Shown in pieces: positions 9,471 through 17,914 of a stretch of DNA of 38,535 nt. Every line of letters starts with the position of its first letter. Position 1 is the first letter of the stretch. The DNA lies in NCBI GenBank assembly GCA_900553845.1, contig USEW01000004.1, forward strand, positions 1-38,535, given 5' to 3'. The stretch is from an uncultured bacterium (GTDB lineage Bacteria; Cyanobacteriota; Vampirovibrionia; Gastranaerophilales; Gastranaerophilaceae). The notes under the pieces are model-generated. The model was not told where the DNA came from. It worked only from the letters and a program-made list of their open reading frames with translations, and searched no databases. The position numbers and the translations under genes are program-made.

Positions 9471-10673
9471 ATGAAAAAATCAATAAAAGACTTAACCGAT
9501 TTAAAAGGTAAAAGAGTATTAGTTCGTGTAGATGTAAATGTTCCATTGGATGAAAATCAAAACGTAACAGATGATACACGTGTTCGTGCTATATTACCAA
9601 CTGTTAATTATTTAAAAGATAAAGAAGCAAAAGTTATTTTAACAGCGCACTTGGGACGTCCAAAAGGCGAAAAGAAACCTGAATTTTCACTATTACCGGC
9701 TGTCAAACGCTTAAGTGAATTATTAAACGATGAAGTTGTTTTTATTCAAGATGATTTATTTGATGATGATAAAGTTTTAAATAAGGTAAATAACTTAAAA
9801 GACGGACAAGTTGCAATGTTGGAAAATATCCGTTTTTATAAAGGTGAAGAAAAGAATGATGAAAAAGTATCAAATGCACTTGCAAAATTAGCTGATATAT
9901 ATGTAAACGATGCATTTGGTGCAGCACACCGCGCACATAGTTCAACAGCAGGTGTAGCTCATCTTGTAAAACCGGCAGTAAGCGGATTTTTAATGGAGGC
10001 TGAATTAAACGCTTTAGGCAATTTGTTAAACAACCCTCAACGTCCATTTACAGCTATTGTTGGCGGAGCAAAAGTTTCATCAAAAATCGGTGTTTTAGAA
10101 AATCTTCTTGATAAAGTTGATAATTTAATAATTGGCGGCGGTATGGTGTTTACATTTATTAAAGCTAATGGCGGTAAAATAGGAAATTCACTTTGTGAAG
10201 ATGACCAAATTGAAACAGCAAAAGCTATTCAAGAAAAAGCAAAGAAAAATAATGTTAATTTATTGCTTGCTGATGATGTTGTTGCTGCTGACAGTTTTAG
10301 TAATGATGCAAATACTAAAATCGTTGCTGCTGACAATATTGAAGACGGTTGGCTAGGTTTGGATGTCGGACCTAAAACTGTTAAATCGTATGAAGATGTG
10401 ATTAAAAATTCTAAAACAATTCTTTGGAATGGACCTGTTGGGGCATTTGAAATGGATAAGTTTACAGAAGGTACAAAAGAAGTTGCAAAATTTGTTGCTG
10501 AGGCTACTAAAAATGGAGCAAAAAGTGTGCTTGGCGGTGGTGACACTGTTGCAGCTGCTAAAAAATATGGCATGAGCGATTGTTTTACCCACATTTCAAC
10601 AGGTGGCGGCGCAAGTTTGGAATTTATTGAAGGTAAAATTCTACCCGGTGTTGATGCTTTAAATGATAAATAA
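9471..10673 (+). CDS. pgk: Phosphoglycerate kinase
   Basis: Glycolytic enzyme that transfers phosphate from 1,3-bisphosphoglycerate to ADP. The 400-residue length is typical. The N-terminal RVDVNVPLD and LTAHLGRPKGE segments bind the triose; the C-terminal GGGDTVAAAKKYG and STGGGASLEFIEG segments bind nucleotide, and all are intact. A strong AAAAAGGAG ribosome-binding site precedes the ATG. Transcription ends at the hairpin at 10706-10737. No gap, tpi or other lower-glycolysis gene is adjacent. Confidence 0.97.
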   Translation: MKKSIKDLTDLKGKRVLVRVDVNVPLDENQNVTDDTRVRAILPTVNYLKDKEAKVILTAHLGRPKGEKKPEFSLLPAVKRLSELLNDEVVFIQDDLFDDDKVLNKVNNLKDGQVAMLENIRFYKGEEKNDEKVSNALAKLADIYVNDAFGAAHRAHSSTAGVAHLVKPAVSGFLMEAELNALGNLLNNPQRPFTAIVGGAKVSSKIGVLENLLDKVDNLIIGGGMVFTFIKANGGKIGNSLCEDDQIETAKAIQEKAKKNNVNLLLADDVVAADSFSNDANTKIVAADNIEDGWLGLDVGPKTVKSYEDVIKNSKTILWNGPVGAFEMDKFTEGTKEVAKFVAEATKNGAKSVLGGGDTVAAAKKYGMSDCFTHISTGGGASLEFIEGKILPGVDALNDK

Positions 10674-10705
10674 TAGACTTTTGTTTATAATTTATTTTTA
10701 ATAAT

Positions 10706-10737
10706 AAAAAGGAGAATTAAAAGCTATTCTCCTTTTT
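10706..10737. terminator. Bidirectional intrinsic terminator between pgk and aspS
   Basis: A perfect 12-bp inverted repeat, AAAAAGGAGAAT (10706-10717) and ATTCTCCTTTTT (10726-10737), with an 8-base loop. T-tracts follow on both strands. pgk and aspS converge on it, so it can serve both. Confidence 0.85.
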
Positions 10738-10784
10738 ATTTATATTCTTTGAAAAATTTTAAAAATTCTGGAATCATTACAAAA

Positions 10785-12572
10785 CTATTTTTTAGTTTTA
10801 ACATTAAGTTTTAGATGCAATTCACGAAGTTGCTCTTCTGAAGCCGAGGTTGGAGCATCTGTCATTAAGCATTTAGCATTTGAATTTTTAGGGAAAGCTA
10901 TGACATCACGTATGGACTCAGTTCGAGCCAAAAGTGCTATAAGCCTGTCAAGCCCCAATGCGATACCAGCGTGTGGTGGTGTTCCATATTGAAACGCTTC
11001 AACCATAAATCCAAATTTTTCCTTTACCTGTTCATCATTAAAGCCCAACGCTTTAAATACTCGTTTTTGTACATCACTTGAATGGATACGCACACTGCCA
11101 CCGCCAAGTTCATTACCGTTATAAATTATATCATAAGCTATAGAACGACAATTTTCAGGGTCAGTTTCCATTTTATCGATATCTTGAGGATTTACCATTG
11201 TAAAAGGATGGTGAACACTTGTATAACGGTTATTCTCTTCATCATAATCAAACATAGGGAAATCAGTTACCCACAATAAATCATGTTTTGCATTGTCGAT
11301 TAAATCAAGTTTTTTTCCGAAATGAAGTCTTAATCGACCTAAAACATCAAATACAACTTTTTTGTTATCAGCAACAAAGAAAACAACATCACCCAAATTG
11401 GCATTAGCTCGTGATTTTAGGCTTTCAATTTGTTCTTCGTTTAGGAACTTAAACATAGGTGATTTAACTTCACCATTTTCCAAATAAGTAATCCAAGCAA
11501 GCCCTTTTGCACCAAACGAGATAGCAAGATTACGAATATCATCCATTTCTTTTCTTGAATATGATGCAATATTTGGTATTTTTAATGCTCGAACAGTTCC
11601 ACCAGCTTTTATAACATTTAAAATAGGTTCAAATGTTGAATTTTCAAATATATCAGTTATATCAAAAAGTTCAAGTCCGAAACGGGTGTCAGGTTTGTCC
11701 GAGCCATATTTATCCATTGCTTCTTTATATGTTATACGACGAAATGGTCCTTTAATACCTTCAAAACCTGCGGCATTAAAGACATCTTCAATTAAACTTT
11801 CTGTCATATTTATTATGTCATCTTGATTAACAAAAGACATTTCAATATCAACTTGAGTAAACTCAGGTTGTCTATCAGAGCGCAAATCCTCATCACGAAA
11901 ACAACGGGCTATTTGATAATAACGTTCGATACCACCAACCATCAAAAGTTGTTTATAAATTTGTGGAGATTGAGGAAGTGCATAAAATTTTCCTTCATGA
12001 ACTCGAGATGGCACCAAATAATCCCTTGCACCTTCAGGTGTAGTATTTATCAAAATTGGTGTTTCAACTTCTAAAAATTCATTGTTATTCAGGTTGTTAC
12101 GAATTGCTTGAACTACTTTATGGCGAAGAATCAGATTATTTTTAGTTTTTTCACTTCGCAAATCCAAATAACGATATTTTAAACGAATATCTTCACTAAC
12201 ATCATCATTATCCAACAAAAACGGTAGCAATTTTGCTTTACTTAAAATTTCAACATCATTTGGATATATTTCAACTTCGCCTGTTGGCAACTTTTCATTA
12301 TATGTTTCATCCGGTCTTTTTGAAACAACACCTTTAATTTTTATAACATATTCATTTTTTAAGGTAGAAAATACATCATGAACATTTTTATTAATTTGAG
12401 GGTCAGCTACCAATTGAAATAAACCGCTTCTATCACGAAGTTCAATAAAAATAATACCGCCTAGATCTCTAATTGTAGCGACCCAACCGCATAGAGTCAT
12501 TTCTTTATTTTCATCTTTTAAAGTGATTTCACCGCAATTATTTGTTTTCATTGATAATTTTATATTATTCAT
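10785..12572 (-). CDS. aspS: Aspartyl-tRNA synthetase
   Basis: Class II aminoacyl-tRNA synthetase charging tRNA with aspartate. The 595 residues match the bacterial type: an N-terminal OB-fold anticodon-binding domain (GWVATIRDLGGIIFIELRD region), the catalytic core with motif 2 (FRDEDLRSDRQPEFTQVD), an inserted GAD domain in the middle, and motif 3 near the C-terminus (GIALGLDRLIALLA). An AAAAGGTG ribosome-binding site lies before the ATG and a near-consensus promoter lies at 12610-12637. Whether it is discriminating or also charges tRNA-Asn depends on gatCAB/asnS elsewhere and cannot be decided here. Confidence 0.97.
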   Translation of the reverse strand: MNNIKLSMKTNNCGEITLKDENKEMTLCGWVATIRDLGGIIFIELRDRSGLFQLVADPQINKNVHDVFSTLKNEYVIKIKGVVSKRPDETYNEKLPTGEVEIYPNDVEILSKAKLLPFLLDNDDVSEDIRLKYRYLDLRSEKTKNNLILRHKVVQAIRNNLNNNEFLEVETPILINTTPEGARDYLVPSRVHEGKFYALPQSPQIYKQLLMVGGIERYYQIARCFRDEDLRSDRQPEFTQVDIEMSFVNQDDIINMTESLIEDVFNAAGFEGIKGPFRRITYKEAMDKYGSDKPDTRFGLELFDITDIFENSTFEPILNVIKAGGTVRALKIPNIASYSRKEMDDIRNLAISFGAKGLAWITYLENGEVKSPMFKFLNEEQIESLKSRANANLGDVVFFVADNKKVVFDVLGRLRLHFGKKLDLIDNAKHDLLWVTDFPMFDYDEENNRYTSVHHPFTMVNPQDIDKMETDPENCRSIAYDIIYNGNELGGGSVRIHSSDVQKRVFKALGFNDEQVKEKFGFMVEAFQYGTPPHAGIALGLDRLIALLARTESIRDVIAFPKNSNAKCLMTDAPTSASEEQLRELHLKLNVKTKK

Positions 12573-12609
12573 AATTTTTTCACCTTTTATAATTTATATA
12601 GCTTATATT

Positions 12610-12637
12610 AATATACCAAAAAAGTCTTTAGTGTCAA
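12610..12637 (-). promoter_or_regulatory. Promoter of aspS
   Basis: Read on the minus strand: a perfect -35 TTGACA (12637-12632), a 16-base spacer and TATATT (12615-12610). It begins just after the lepB stop codon, so aspS can be expressed independently of lepB. This is the best sigma-70-type promoter in the window. Confidence 0.65.
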
Positions 12638-12639
12638 AG

Positions 12640-13278
12640 TTAAAACTTTACGTCATTTAACATTTTTAAACGATTTAACGGCCAAAAAATAACAACAGCA
12701 CGACCAATTACCCGATCTTCCTCTAAAAAGCCCCAAAAGCGAGAATCTTGAGAATTGCCACGATTATCCCCAAGTAAAAAATAATGTCCTTGAGGTACAG
12801 TCATAGGACCGCAATACATTTCATCACTGCACTCAATATAATCGAAGTCATTTAGTATATAATCTTCTTTTAATTCTTTGTTGTTTACTATAACTTTATA
12901 CTTATTATCTTTGACTTGCTTAACTTCAACTTTGTCACCGCCTTTTGCAACAATACGTTTTATATATGCAATATCCTTACAAAAAAATCCAGTTAAACGC
13001 TGAAATACTTTTAAAGGCGTGTTCTTTAACTCTGTCATTGGAGGGTAAAATACAACAATATCACCTCTTGTCGGTTTTTTAAAAAAACGGGTTACACGCT
13101 CAACAAATAATCTATCACCTACTGTTAATGTTGGCTCCATTGATGATGACGGTATCCATCGTATTTCACCTATAAAAAATCTTATGATAATAACCATTAC
13201 AACAACAAATACAATGGTTTCAATACTTTCTTTTAAGGCTCCTTTTATGTTTTCGCGACTAAAGATTTTTTTTAACAT
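12640..13278 (-). CDS. lepB: Signal peptidase I
   Basis: Membrane-bound serine protease that removes signal peptides from exported proteins. Numbered from the ATG at 13278 (212 residues): one N-terminal membrane segment (about 20-36), the box B nucleophile in PSSSMEPTL (S46), the general-base lysine in AYIKRIVAKGGD (K107) and the C-terminal GDNRGNSQDSRFWG box. The catalytic Ser/Lys dyad is intact. I prefer 13278 to the in-frame ATG at 13320 because AAAGGA lies about 10 bases before it. A single membrane span is normal for the short Gram-positive/cyanobacterial style of the enzyme. It sits between a small exported protein and aspS. Confidence 0.95.
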   Translation of the reverse strand: MLKKIFSRENIKGALKESIETIVFVVVMVIIIRFFIGEIRWIPSSSMEPTLTVGDRLFVERVTRFFKKPTRGDIVVFYPPMTELKNTPLKVFQRLTGFFCKDIAYIKRIVAKGGDKVEVKQVKDNKYKVIVNNKELKEDYILNDFDYIECSDEMYCGPMTVPQGHYFLLGDNRGNSQDSRFWGFLEEDRVIGRAVVIFWPLNRLKMLNDVKF

Positions 13279-13343
13279 ATCTTTTATTTTCCTTTGATAT
13301 TTATAAAAATACTTTAACACAAAAACATGTTTTAGGCTTATTT

Positions 13344-13856
13344 TTAATATATAAAATCATTTTTTATTCTGACTTCAATCGGATATTTTTGAGGAATTTT
13401 TGCATGACCACCACGTACGAAACCAAATAACAACAAAGGCCATATTATTAAACCAGTTGTCATTAGGACTTTGGGATACGTTTTTTCATTTCCTACAATT
13501 TTATAATATATTTCGCTTGAGTGTTTATTACCTTTGTTGTCATATACCATAGCTCCAAAAAGCAATATTTCACCTGCATTGCCTAAAAATCCGTTATTTT
13601 TTACATCCGAAACATAAAGTAAGGCATTATCATCTTTTTTAAATACAACTATATCATCAACTTTAACATCATCTGCTATTTTAGCTTTTATTTTTTCTCC
13701 TGATATAGTATTTTTACTTGTCTTTTTTTCGTCAATAGCAACATAAACACTTGTGCCTTCCTTTACTTTTAAAGGTGCACATATTCCAGTCATTGCATTT
13801 ACATTTAATAATGAAAGTATTAACAATGGGCATATTACTCTATTTACTTTTTTCAT
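13344..13856 (-). CDS. Small exported protein, function unknown
   Basis: Not recognised by name. From the ATG at 13856 the 170-residue product begins with a clear signal peptide (MKKVNR, a hydrophobic stretch, then a GICA-like cleavage region). Residues ~30-110 look like a beta-rich soluble domain. A second hydrophobic stretch near the C-terminus (LIIWPLLLFGFVRGG) is followed by a short HAKIPQKYPIEVRI tail. That arrangement, a hydrophobic turn then K/R-GG-x-A-x-IP, also occurs in exported proteins of other phyla, but I cannot attach a function. A longer frame opens at 13943 but would bury the signal peptide. It lies between fliE and lepB on the same strand; a flagellar role is possible but not shown. 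Confidence 0.7.
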   Translation of the reverse strand: MKKVNRVICPLLILSLLNVNAMTGICAPLKVKEGTSVYVAIDEKKTSKNTISGEKIKAKIADDVKVDDIVVFKKDDNALLYVSDVKNNGFLGNAGEILLFGAMVYDNKGNKHSSEIYYKIVGNEKTYPKVLMTTGLIIWPLLLFGFVRGGHAKIPQKYPIEVRIKNDFIY

Positions 13857-13978
13857 CTTCCACAATCTCTTTTTTGTATACATTTTGAATTTATAATAAC
13901 ATAAAAATATTTTAAATGCAAGAAGTTTATACATATATTCCAATATGCTTAATATAACTTAATATTTTATAAGTGATA

Positions 13979-14410
13979 TTATACTTTAATCTGATTTATT
14001 TCATTGTATGCGTTTAAAACTTTATTTCGAAGTTGAATTGCCATTTGCATTGATAAGTTTGATTTTTCAGCAGCTATCATTACTTCATGAACTGAAATAT
14101 CATCTCCACGTGCAAATGATATTTGTGCATTCTCCGATTCTACTTGAGCTTCATTTAATGACTTTACGCTTGATTCAATTGAACTTCCTACACCATTTAA
14201 AAAACTTTCTACTTGGGATGTTTCCTTCGTTGATTTTTCATTAATATTAAAATCGTTTTCAATTCCACCATATAATTTTTCATTTGTTTTATTTGTTAAT
14301 ATATTATCAAATGAATTATCTTCTTTATTTAGATCAATAGCATTTATATTTTTGTTAAAAAGTTCGTTAAAACTACTAATACTGCTTATGTTGTTAAAAT
14401 TTATTGACAT
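13979..14410 (-). CDS. fliE: Flagellar hook-basal body protein FliE
   Basis: FliE joins the MS ring to the proximal rod and is exported early by the flagellar type III apparatus. The C-terminal ~45 residues carry the family signature: DDISVHEVMIAAEKSNLSMQ followed by LRNKVLNAYNEINQIKV. At 143 residues it is about 40 longer than usual, because of a low-complexity Asn/Ser-rich N-terminus. AAGGA precedes the ATG. In most genomes fliE directly follows flgC; here a G+C-rich island of about 420 bases separates them. Confidence 0.92.
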   Translation of the reverse strand: MSINFNNISSISSFNELFNKNINAIDLNKEDNSFDNILTNKTNEKLYGGIENDFNINEKSTKETSQVESFLNGVGSSIESSVKSLNEAQVESENAQISFARGDDISVHEVMIAAEKSNLSMQMAIQLRNKVLNAYNEINQIKV

Positions 14411-14834
14411 GTTTTTTAAATCCTTATTTTTTTATGTAAGAGTGTGAAGCACCCTTGCAACCCTGAAGTACTGTTCAATTTTTGATTTCTTGCATCGCTC
14501 AAGTGCTTCGCTTTGGCTTATGCTTTTTCTCCGCCTGAGGCATGCCATTTTCACTTCGTGAAGCTGTCTAGCCACGGCGGTCATTAACTACTTCGCTTTA
14601 TACTCGGAAGCTGGGTCGCTTCCTCGTCTAAAGCTCCGCACGGCTTACGCTTTTTTTCGCTCCTGTGGAGTTTTCTTCGAAAACACCTCTGTTCGCCGGT
14701 TCCAAATTATTCGGCTTGGCATAATCCTTGCACTCCGTTGCAGGCTTCGCCTTCCACTTCGGCGGATTATTGCCAGTTACGGGCTCGCTCGCATTCGCTC
14801 GACTCCGCCCTACCGAAAATTTGGCTTACGCTTT
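14411..14834 (-). repeat. G+C-rich hairpin island between flgC and fliE
   Basis: This 424-base stretch is far richer in G+C than its surroundings and has no credible gene. It holds several hairpins (plus-strand coordinates): TTCAC-TTC-GTGAA at 14550-14562; GGAAGC/GCTTCC at 14606-14611 and 14618-14623; GTTTTC-TTC-GAAAAC at 14670-14684; and a long-range stem GGCATAATCC (14718-14727) with GGATTATTGCC (14764-14774, one bulge) that encloses two smaller hairpins, TGCA/TGCA at 14729-14742 and AGGC-TTC-GCCT at 14742-14752. The motif GGCTTAYGCTTTTT occurs three times (14515, 14642, 14823). It lies in the flg operon and would be in its mRNA. Whether it is a mobile-repeat relic or a structured RNA is open. 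Confidence 0.7.
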
Positions 14835-15344
14835 TTATATTTTCAACGCCGTTGATATCATGTTTTTTGTAGTTTCTGCAATCGTTGCATTTGCTTCATA
14901 TGCTTTTGAAGCTGATATCATATTTACCATTTCTTCAACTATGTTTATATTAGGTAATGTCACAAATCCCTCTTCATCTGCATCAGGATGGGATGGGTCA
15001 TATACTGTTTTGTAAGGATTTTTCGACTCCTCAATCGTTTGGACTTCAACACCTTTTGCTATTTTATTTTGGTCATATGATATCCCGCCCCGAAGTGATA
15101 AATTACCATCTTCACTATTAAACCTTACCTGATTTGCTCCAGTTGGAAACGCTATATCATCCCTTGGTGGTGTTTGATTCTCATAAATAGCTTTAAATGT
15201 AACAGTCTTTTTTACATAAGGACCAATTGAACCGTCATCTTTTCTCGTTGTATTAATATTTGCCATGTTGGCTGCAATCGTGTCCATTTTTGTCTTTTGA
15301 GCATACATCCCAGATGCGCATGTTTTAAATATATCAAAACTCAT
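14835..15344 (-). CDS. flgC: Flagellar basal-body rod protein FlgC
   Basis: Proximal rod subunit. The N-terminal MSFDIFKTCASGMYAQKTKM and IAANMANINT segments and the C-terminal NINIVEEMVNMISASKAYEANATIAETTKNM segment (interrupted here only by quotation) are the conserved rod/hook helices that form the coiled-coil core. At 169 residues it is of usual length. It starts 14 bases after the flgB stop with a GAGGT ribosome-binding site. Its TAA stop lies inside one copy of the GGCTTAYGCTTTTT repeat of the downstream island. Confidence 0.94.
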   Translation of the reverse strand: MSFDIFKTCASGMYAQKTKMDTIAANMANINTTRKDDGSIGPYVKKTVTFKAIYENQTPPRDDIAFPTGANQVRFNSEDGNLSLRGGISYDQNKIAKGVEVQTIEESKNPYKTVYDPSHPDADEEGFVTLPNINIVEEMVNMISASKAYEANATIAETTKNMISTALKI

Positions 15345-15358
15345 TAGTTGTATTTACC

Positions 15359-15835
15359 TCACTCACCTTTTATTACACTTTGTAACCCTGAAAAATTACG
15401 ACCTTGAAGTGTTGACAAAATATTATATCGCATAGCAGCTTCTGTCATATCCATCATTTCTTTCTCAAGTATCACATTATTGCCGTTTTCACTATCGTAT
15501 TTTGACATATCCATTAATGTTTCAACTTTAAATTGGGAATAATTATCCTCTTCTAAAAATGCTTTTACATCCTCTCCATTCGTTTTCTCAAGAAGTTTAT
15601 CAATGGGCTTATAATTTTGATTTTTAACAACTAAACTATTTGCTTGTTTTATTTCACTTTTAAGTTCTTCTCTATTTATTATATCGTTTAATTTATCTTC
15701 AAAAACAACATCTTTTCTTTGGTAATTTGGAGTATTTACATTTGCCGTATTGGCTGCTATTGCCCTTTGACGTTCATACAAACCATCAAGCGCCAATTTT
15801 GTTATTTCTATTTTATTTGATGATGTAAAGTCCAT
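15359..15835 (-). CDS. flgB: Flagellar basal-body rod protein FlgB
   Basis: Proximal rod subunit partnered with FlgC. The N-terminal LALDGLYERQRAIAANTANV and NTPNYQRKDVVFED segments are the rod-protein signature, and the C-terminal MMDMTEAAMRYNILSTLQGR is the matching terminal helix. The 158-residue length is slightly above the usual ~135. An AGGAGG-like ribosome-binding site precedes the ATG. It follows the histidine-kinase gene by 54 bases, in the same direction. Confidence 0.92.
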   Translation of the reverse strand: MDFTSSNKIEITKLALDGLYERQRAIAANTANVNTPNYQRKDVVFEDKLNDIINREELKSEIKQANSLVVKNQNYKPIDKLLEKTNGEDVKAFLEEDNYSQFKVETLMDMSKYDSENGNNVILEKEMMDMTEAAMRYNILSTLQGRNFSGLQSVIKGE

Positions 15836-15889
15836 TTTATATTCCTCCTTCTTACATACCCCATTAAAAGGAATTTTTATGATTTTTCT

Positions 15890-17146
15890 TTATTTCATTA
15901 ATTTAAGTTCAAATACTGTTTCATCATTATTACTTTTTACAATCCTTAAATCACCATTTTGTTTTTGCATATTTTCTCTTGAAACAGCAAGACCTAAGCC
16001 TGAACCTTGTTTTTTTGTTGTATAACCTTTAATAAAAATCTTTTCAAAATCTTCTTCGTTTATAATTTCACCATTATTTTTAACATTTAATAATACCATA
16101 TTATTATTTTCGTTAAATGTTATACTTATTTTTTTATTATCTTTATTTTCCAAGCTATCAATACTATTATTTAACAAATTGTACATAACATTCTTTGTTA
16201 ATAACTCATCAAAAACGGCTATTTTTTTCTTATCTATATCTATATTTATACTTATATTGTTATCTTCAAATTTATTACCCATAAAATCAACAATTTCATG
16301 CACAAAATTATATAAATTCTGTTCTTTTAAATTTATATCACTTTCATTTTTAATTTTATCGAGCAACATTATCATATCATTTGCAGCTTTTTTTATTGTT
16401 GAAAGTGTGTTATAAGTATAATCGTTTAAGGCTCCTTGCTTGTCATGTGTTTCATTTTCAAGTCGCTTTAATAGGATTTGTGAGTTGAGATTTATTATTG
16501 AAATATAATTATTAACCTCATGAATACTTTCTTTAAAAGTACTTATTTTCTTTTCTAAATCACCAAGCTGGCTGTTTTCAATAGTATTTACCATAAGCTC
16601 GTTATTGGCGGTATTTGTCATTGTTATAATTGAATTAATAGCATCATTCAAATTTTCATTAGCACGACGTTCAGGTGTCAACTTATCCCAATATGATGTA
16701 AAATCAAGATTTGAATTTGATGAAATAAATTTTAAAATATCACGAATATTACGAGAATTTAAAACAATATAACTTTGGCAACTTTCATTTAGATTTAAAC
16801 CGTCATTAAACCACATAATGCAAGAACAATAACGTGATGCAACTACAATTACAAATTCAAGGTCATTATAAACATCGTTTTTAACAGGATTTGGAAAATT
16901 TGCTAAATCTTCATTTTCGCAAAATGAAAATATATCAGCATTTGCAAATTCCAAACGACGAAGCACGCTTTTCACTTTTGATGTATCATTCATACGGATT
17001 AAAACAAGAGATTTTCTTTTATCTTGTATATTTAAAACAGGTGTTAAAGTTGATTTAACAACTGAATTAACTGTTTGAAAACTTAACCCTTGAACTTTTT
17101 CTCCATATATATAATGTTTTATTTCATTAAGCGATTGCGCATTCAT
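15890..17146 (-). CDS. Cytosolic sensor histidine kinase
   Basis: Two-component kinase of 418 residues without membrane segments. The N-terminal ~150 residues form an unassigned sensory region that somewhat resembles cyanobacterial DICT-type domains (tentative). A probable phospho-accepting histidine lies in FKESIHEVNN (H209), in a helical dimerisation region. The C-terminal GHKL ATPase follows: N-box NLLNNSIDSLE (about 323-333) and G2 box GSGLGLAVSR (381-390). A classical G1 DxGxG is replaced by VKNNGEII, which is unusual but seen in divergent kinases. The partner regulator lies 45 bases upstream in the same direction, and flgB follows, suggesting control of flagellar genes. Confidence 0.85.
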   Translation of the reverse strand: MNAQSLNEIKHYIYGEKVQGLSFQTVNSVVKSTLTPVLNIQDKRKSLVLIRMNDTSKVKSVLRRLEFANADIFSFCENEDLANFPNPVKNDVYNDLEFVIVVASRYCSCIMWFNDGLNLNESCQSYIVLNSRNIRDILKFISSNSNLDFTSYWDKLTPERRANENLNDAINSIITMTNTANNELMVNTIENSQLGDLEKKISTFKESIHEVNNYISIINLNSQILLKRLENETHDKQGALNDYTYNTLSTIKKAANDMIMLLDKIKNESDINLKEQNLYNFVHEIVDFMGNKFEDNNISINIDIDKKKIAVFDELLTKNVMYNLLNNSIDSLENKDNKKISITFNENNNMVLLNVKNNGEIINEEDFEKIFIKGYTTKKQGSGLGLAVSRENMQKQNGDLRIVKSNNDETVFELKLMK

Positions 17147-17191
17147 TTTAGTTTATTTTCCTCAATCAATCTTATTACCAAATTTACCTAT

Positions 17192-17914
17192 TTATAAAGC
17201 TGCTAGTGTTTTTGAGTGCTTTTTGTTTGTGCAAAAACCATTGTTTAGTGCATAAAGAACTGCTTGTGTGCGGTCGTTAACTTGAAGTTTTTGAAATATG
17301 TTATTAACATGCGTTTTAACAGTAGTTTCAGAGATAAACAATTTTTGAGCAACACCTTTATATGTTACACCCTGGGTTAACAATTCCAAAACCTCATTTT
17401 CACGCTGTGTTAAGTATGAAAGAAGATTTTCTTCATCGCTTATAACAGGTGTTTCTTTTGATTTAACCAACTGTTGGAAATAATCAAAGAATTTTGATGA
17501 TAAAGTTTGCGGTAAATATATTTTGTTTTGAGAAACTTCTTCAATAGCATAAATTAATTGTGCCGATGCCATTGTTTTTAAAATATAACCCTTTGCTCCA
17601 AGTTTCATAGCACGGTAAATTAAATCAGGATCATCATAGCCTGTTAATGCAATAACGTTTACCTCCAAGTCCATTTTTGAAATTTCAGATATTGTTGACA
17701 AACCATCTTTTTCAGGCATATTTATATCCATTAAAACAATATCAGGATTGTATTTTTTTATAAGGCTTATTGCAACTGACCCGCTTGAGGCTGTTCCAAC
17801 AACATCAAAATCGCTTTCAAGCGTAATAAGCTCTCGAATACCATTTAAATGGTCAAGATTGTCATCAACAATAACCAACCGAGCTTTTTTCTTAAAAGTA
17901 GCATTTCTTCTCAT
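17192..17914 (-). CDS. NarL/FixJ-type response regulator
   Basis: 240-residue regulator with an N-terminal receiver (about 11-125) and a C-terminal LuxR-type helix-turn-helix (168-232). Receiver residues are intact: VDD acidic pocket (16-18), phospho-acceptor D63 in LMDINMP, T91 in ALTGYDD and K113 in YILKTM. The DNA-binding part reads LTQRENEVLELLTQG, then ISETTVKTHVNNIFQKLQV and NDRTQAVLYALNNG, a pattern very like cyanobacterial NarL-type regulators. The ribosome-binding site GGGGGAG lies 8 bases before the ATG and is complementary to a 9-base segment upstream. With the adjacent kinase it forms a complete two-component system. Confidence 0.93.
   Translation of the reverse strand: MRRNATFKKKARLVIVDDNLDHLNGIRELITLESDFDVVGTASSGSVAISLIKKYNPDIVLMDINMPEKDGLSTISEISKMDLEVNVIALTGYDDPDLIYRAMKLGAKGYILKTMASAQLIYAIEEVSQNKIYLPQTLSSKFFDYFQQLVKSKETPVISDEENLLSYLTQRENEVLELLTQGVTYKGVAQKLFISETTVKTHVNNIFQKLQVNDRTQAVLYALNNGFCTNKKHSKTLAAL

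Noticed and set aside
10229..10594. Minus-strand 121-codon open frame inside pgk
   Set aside because: Fully antisense to the conserved end of pgk; no ribosome-binding site and no family resemblance.
14411..14834. A tRNA, group II intron or CRISPR array in the G+C-rich island
   Set aside because: No cloverleaf, no GTGYG start with a recognisable domain V, and the repeats are few and unevenly spaced with no regular spacers.
14728..15015. Plus-strand open frame of 95 codons across the island and the flgC end
   Set aside because: Two thirds is antisense to flgC, it has no ribosome-binding site, and the residue pattern looks like the reverse of the G+C-rich island rather than a protein family.
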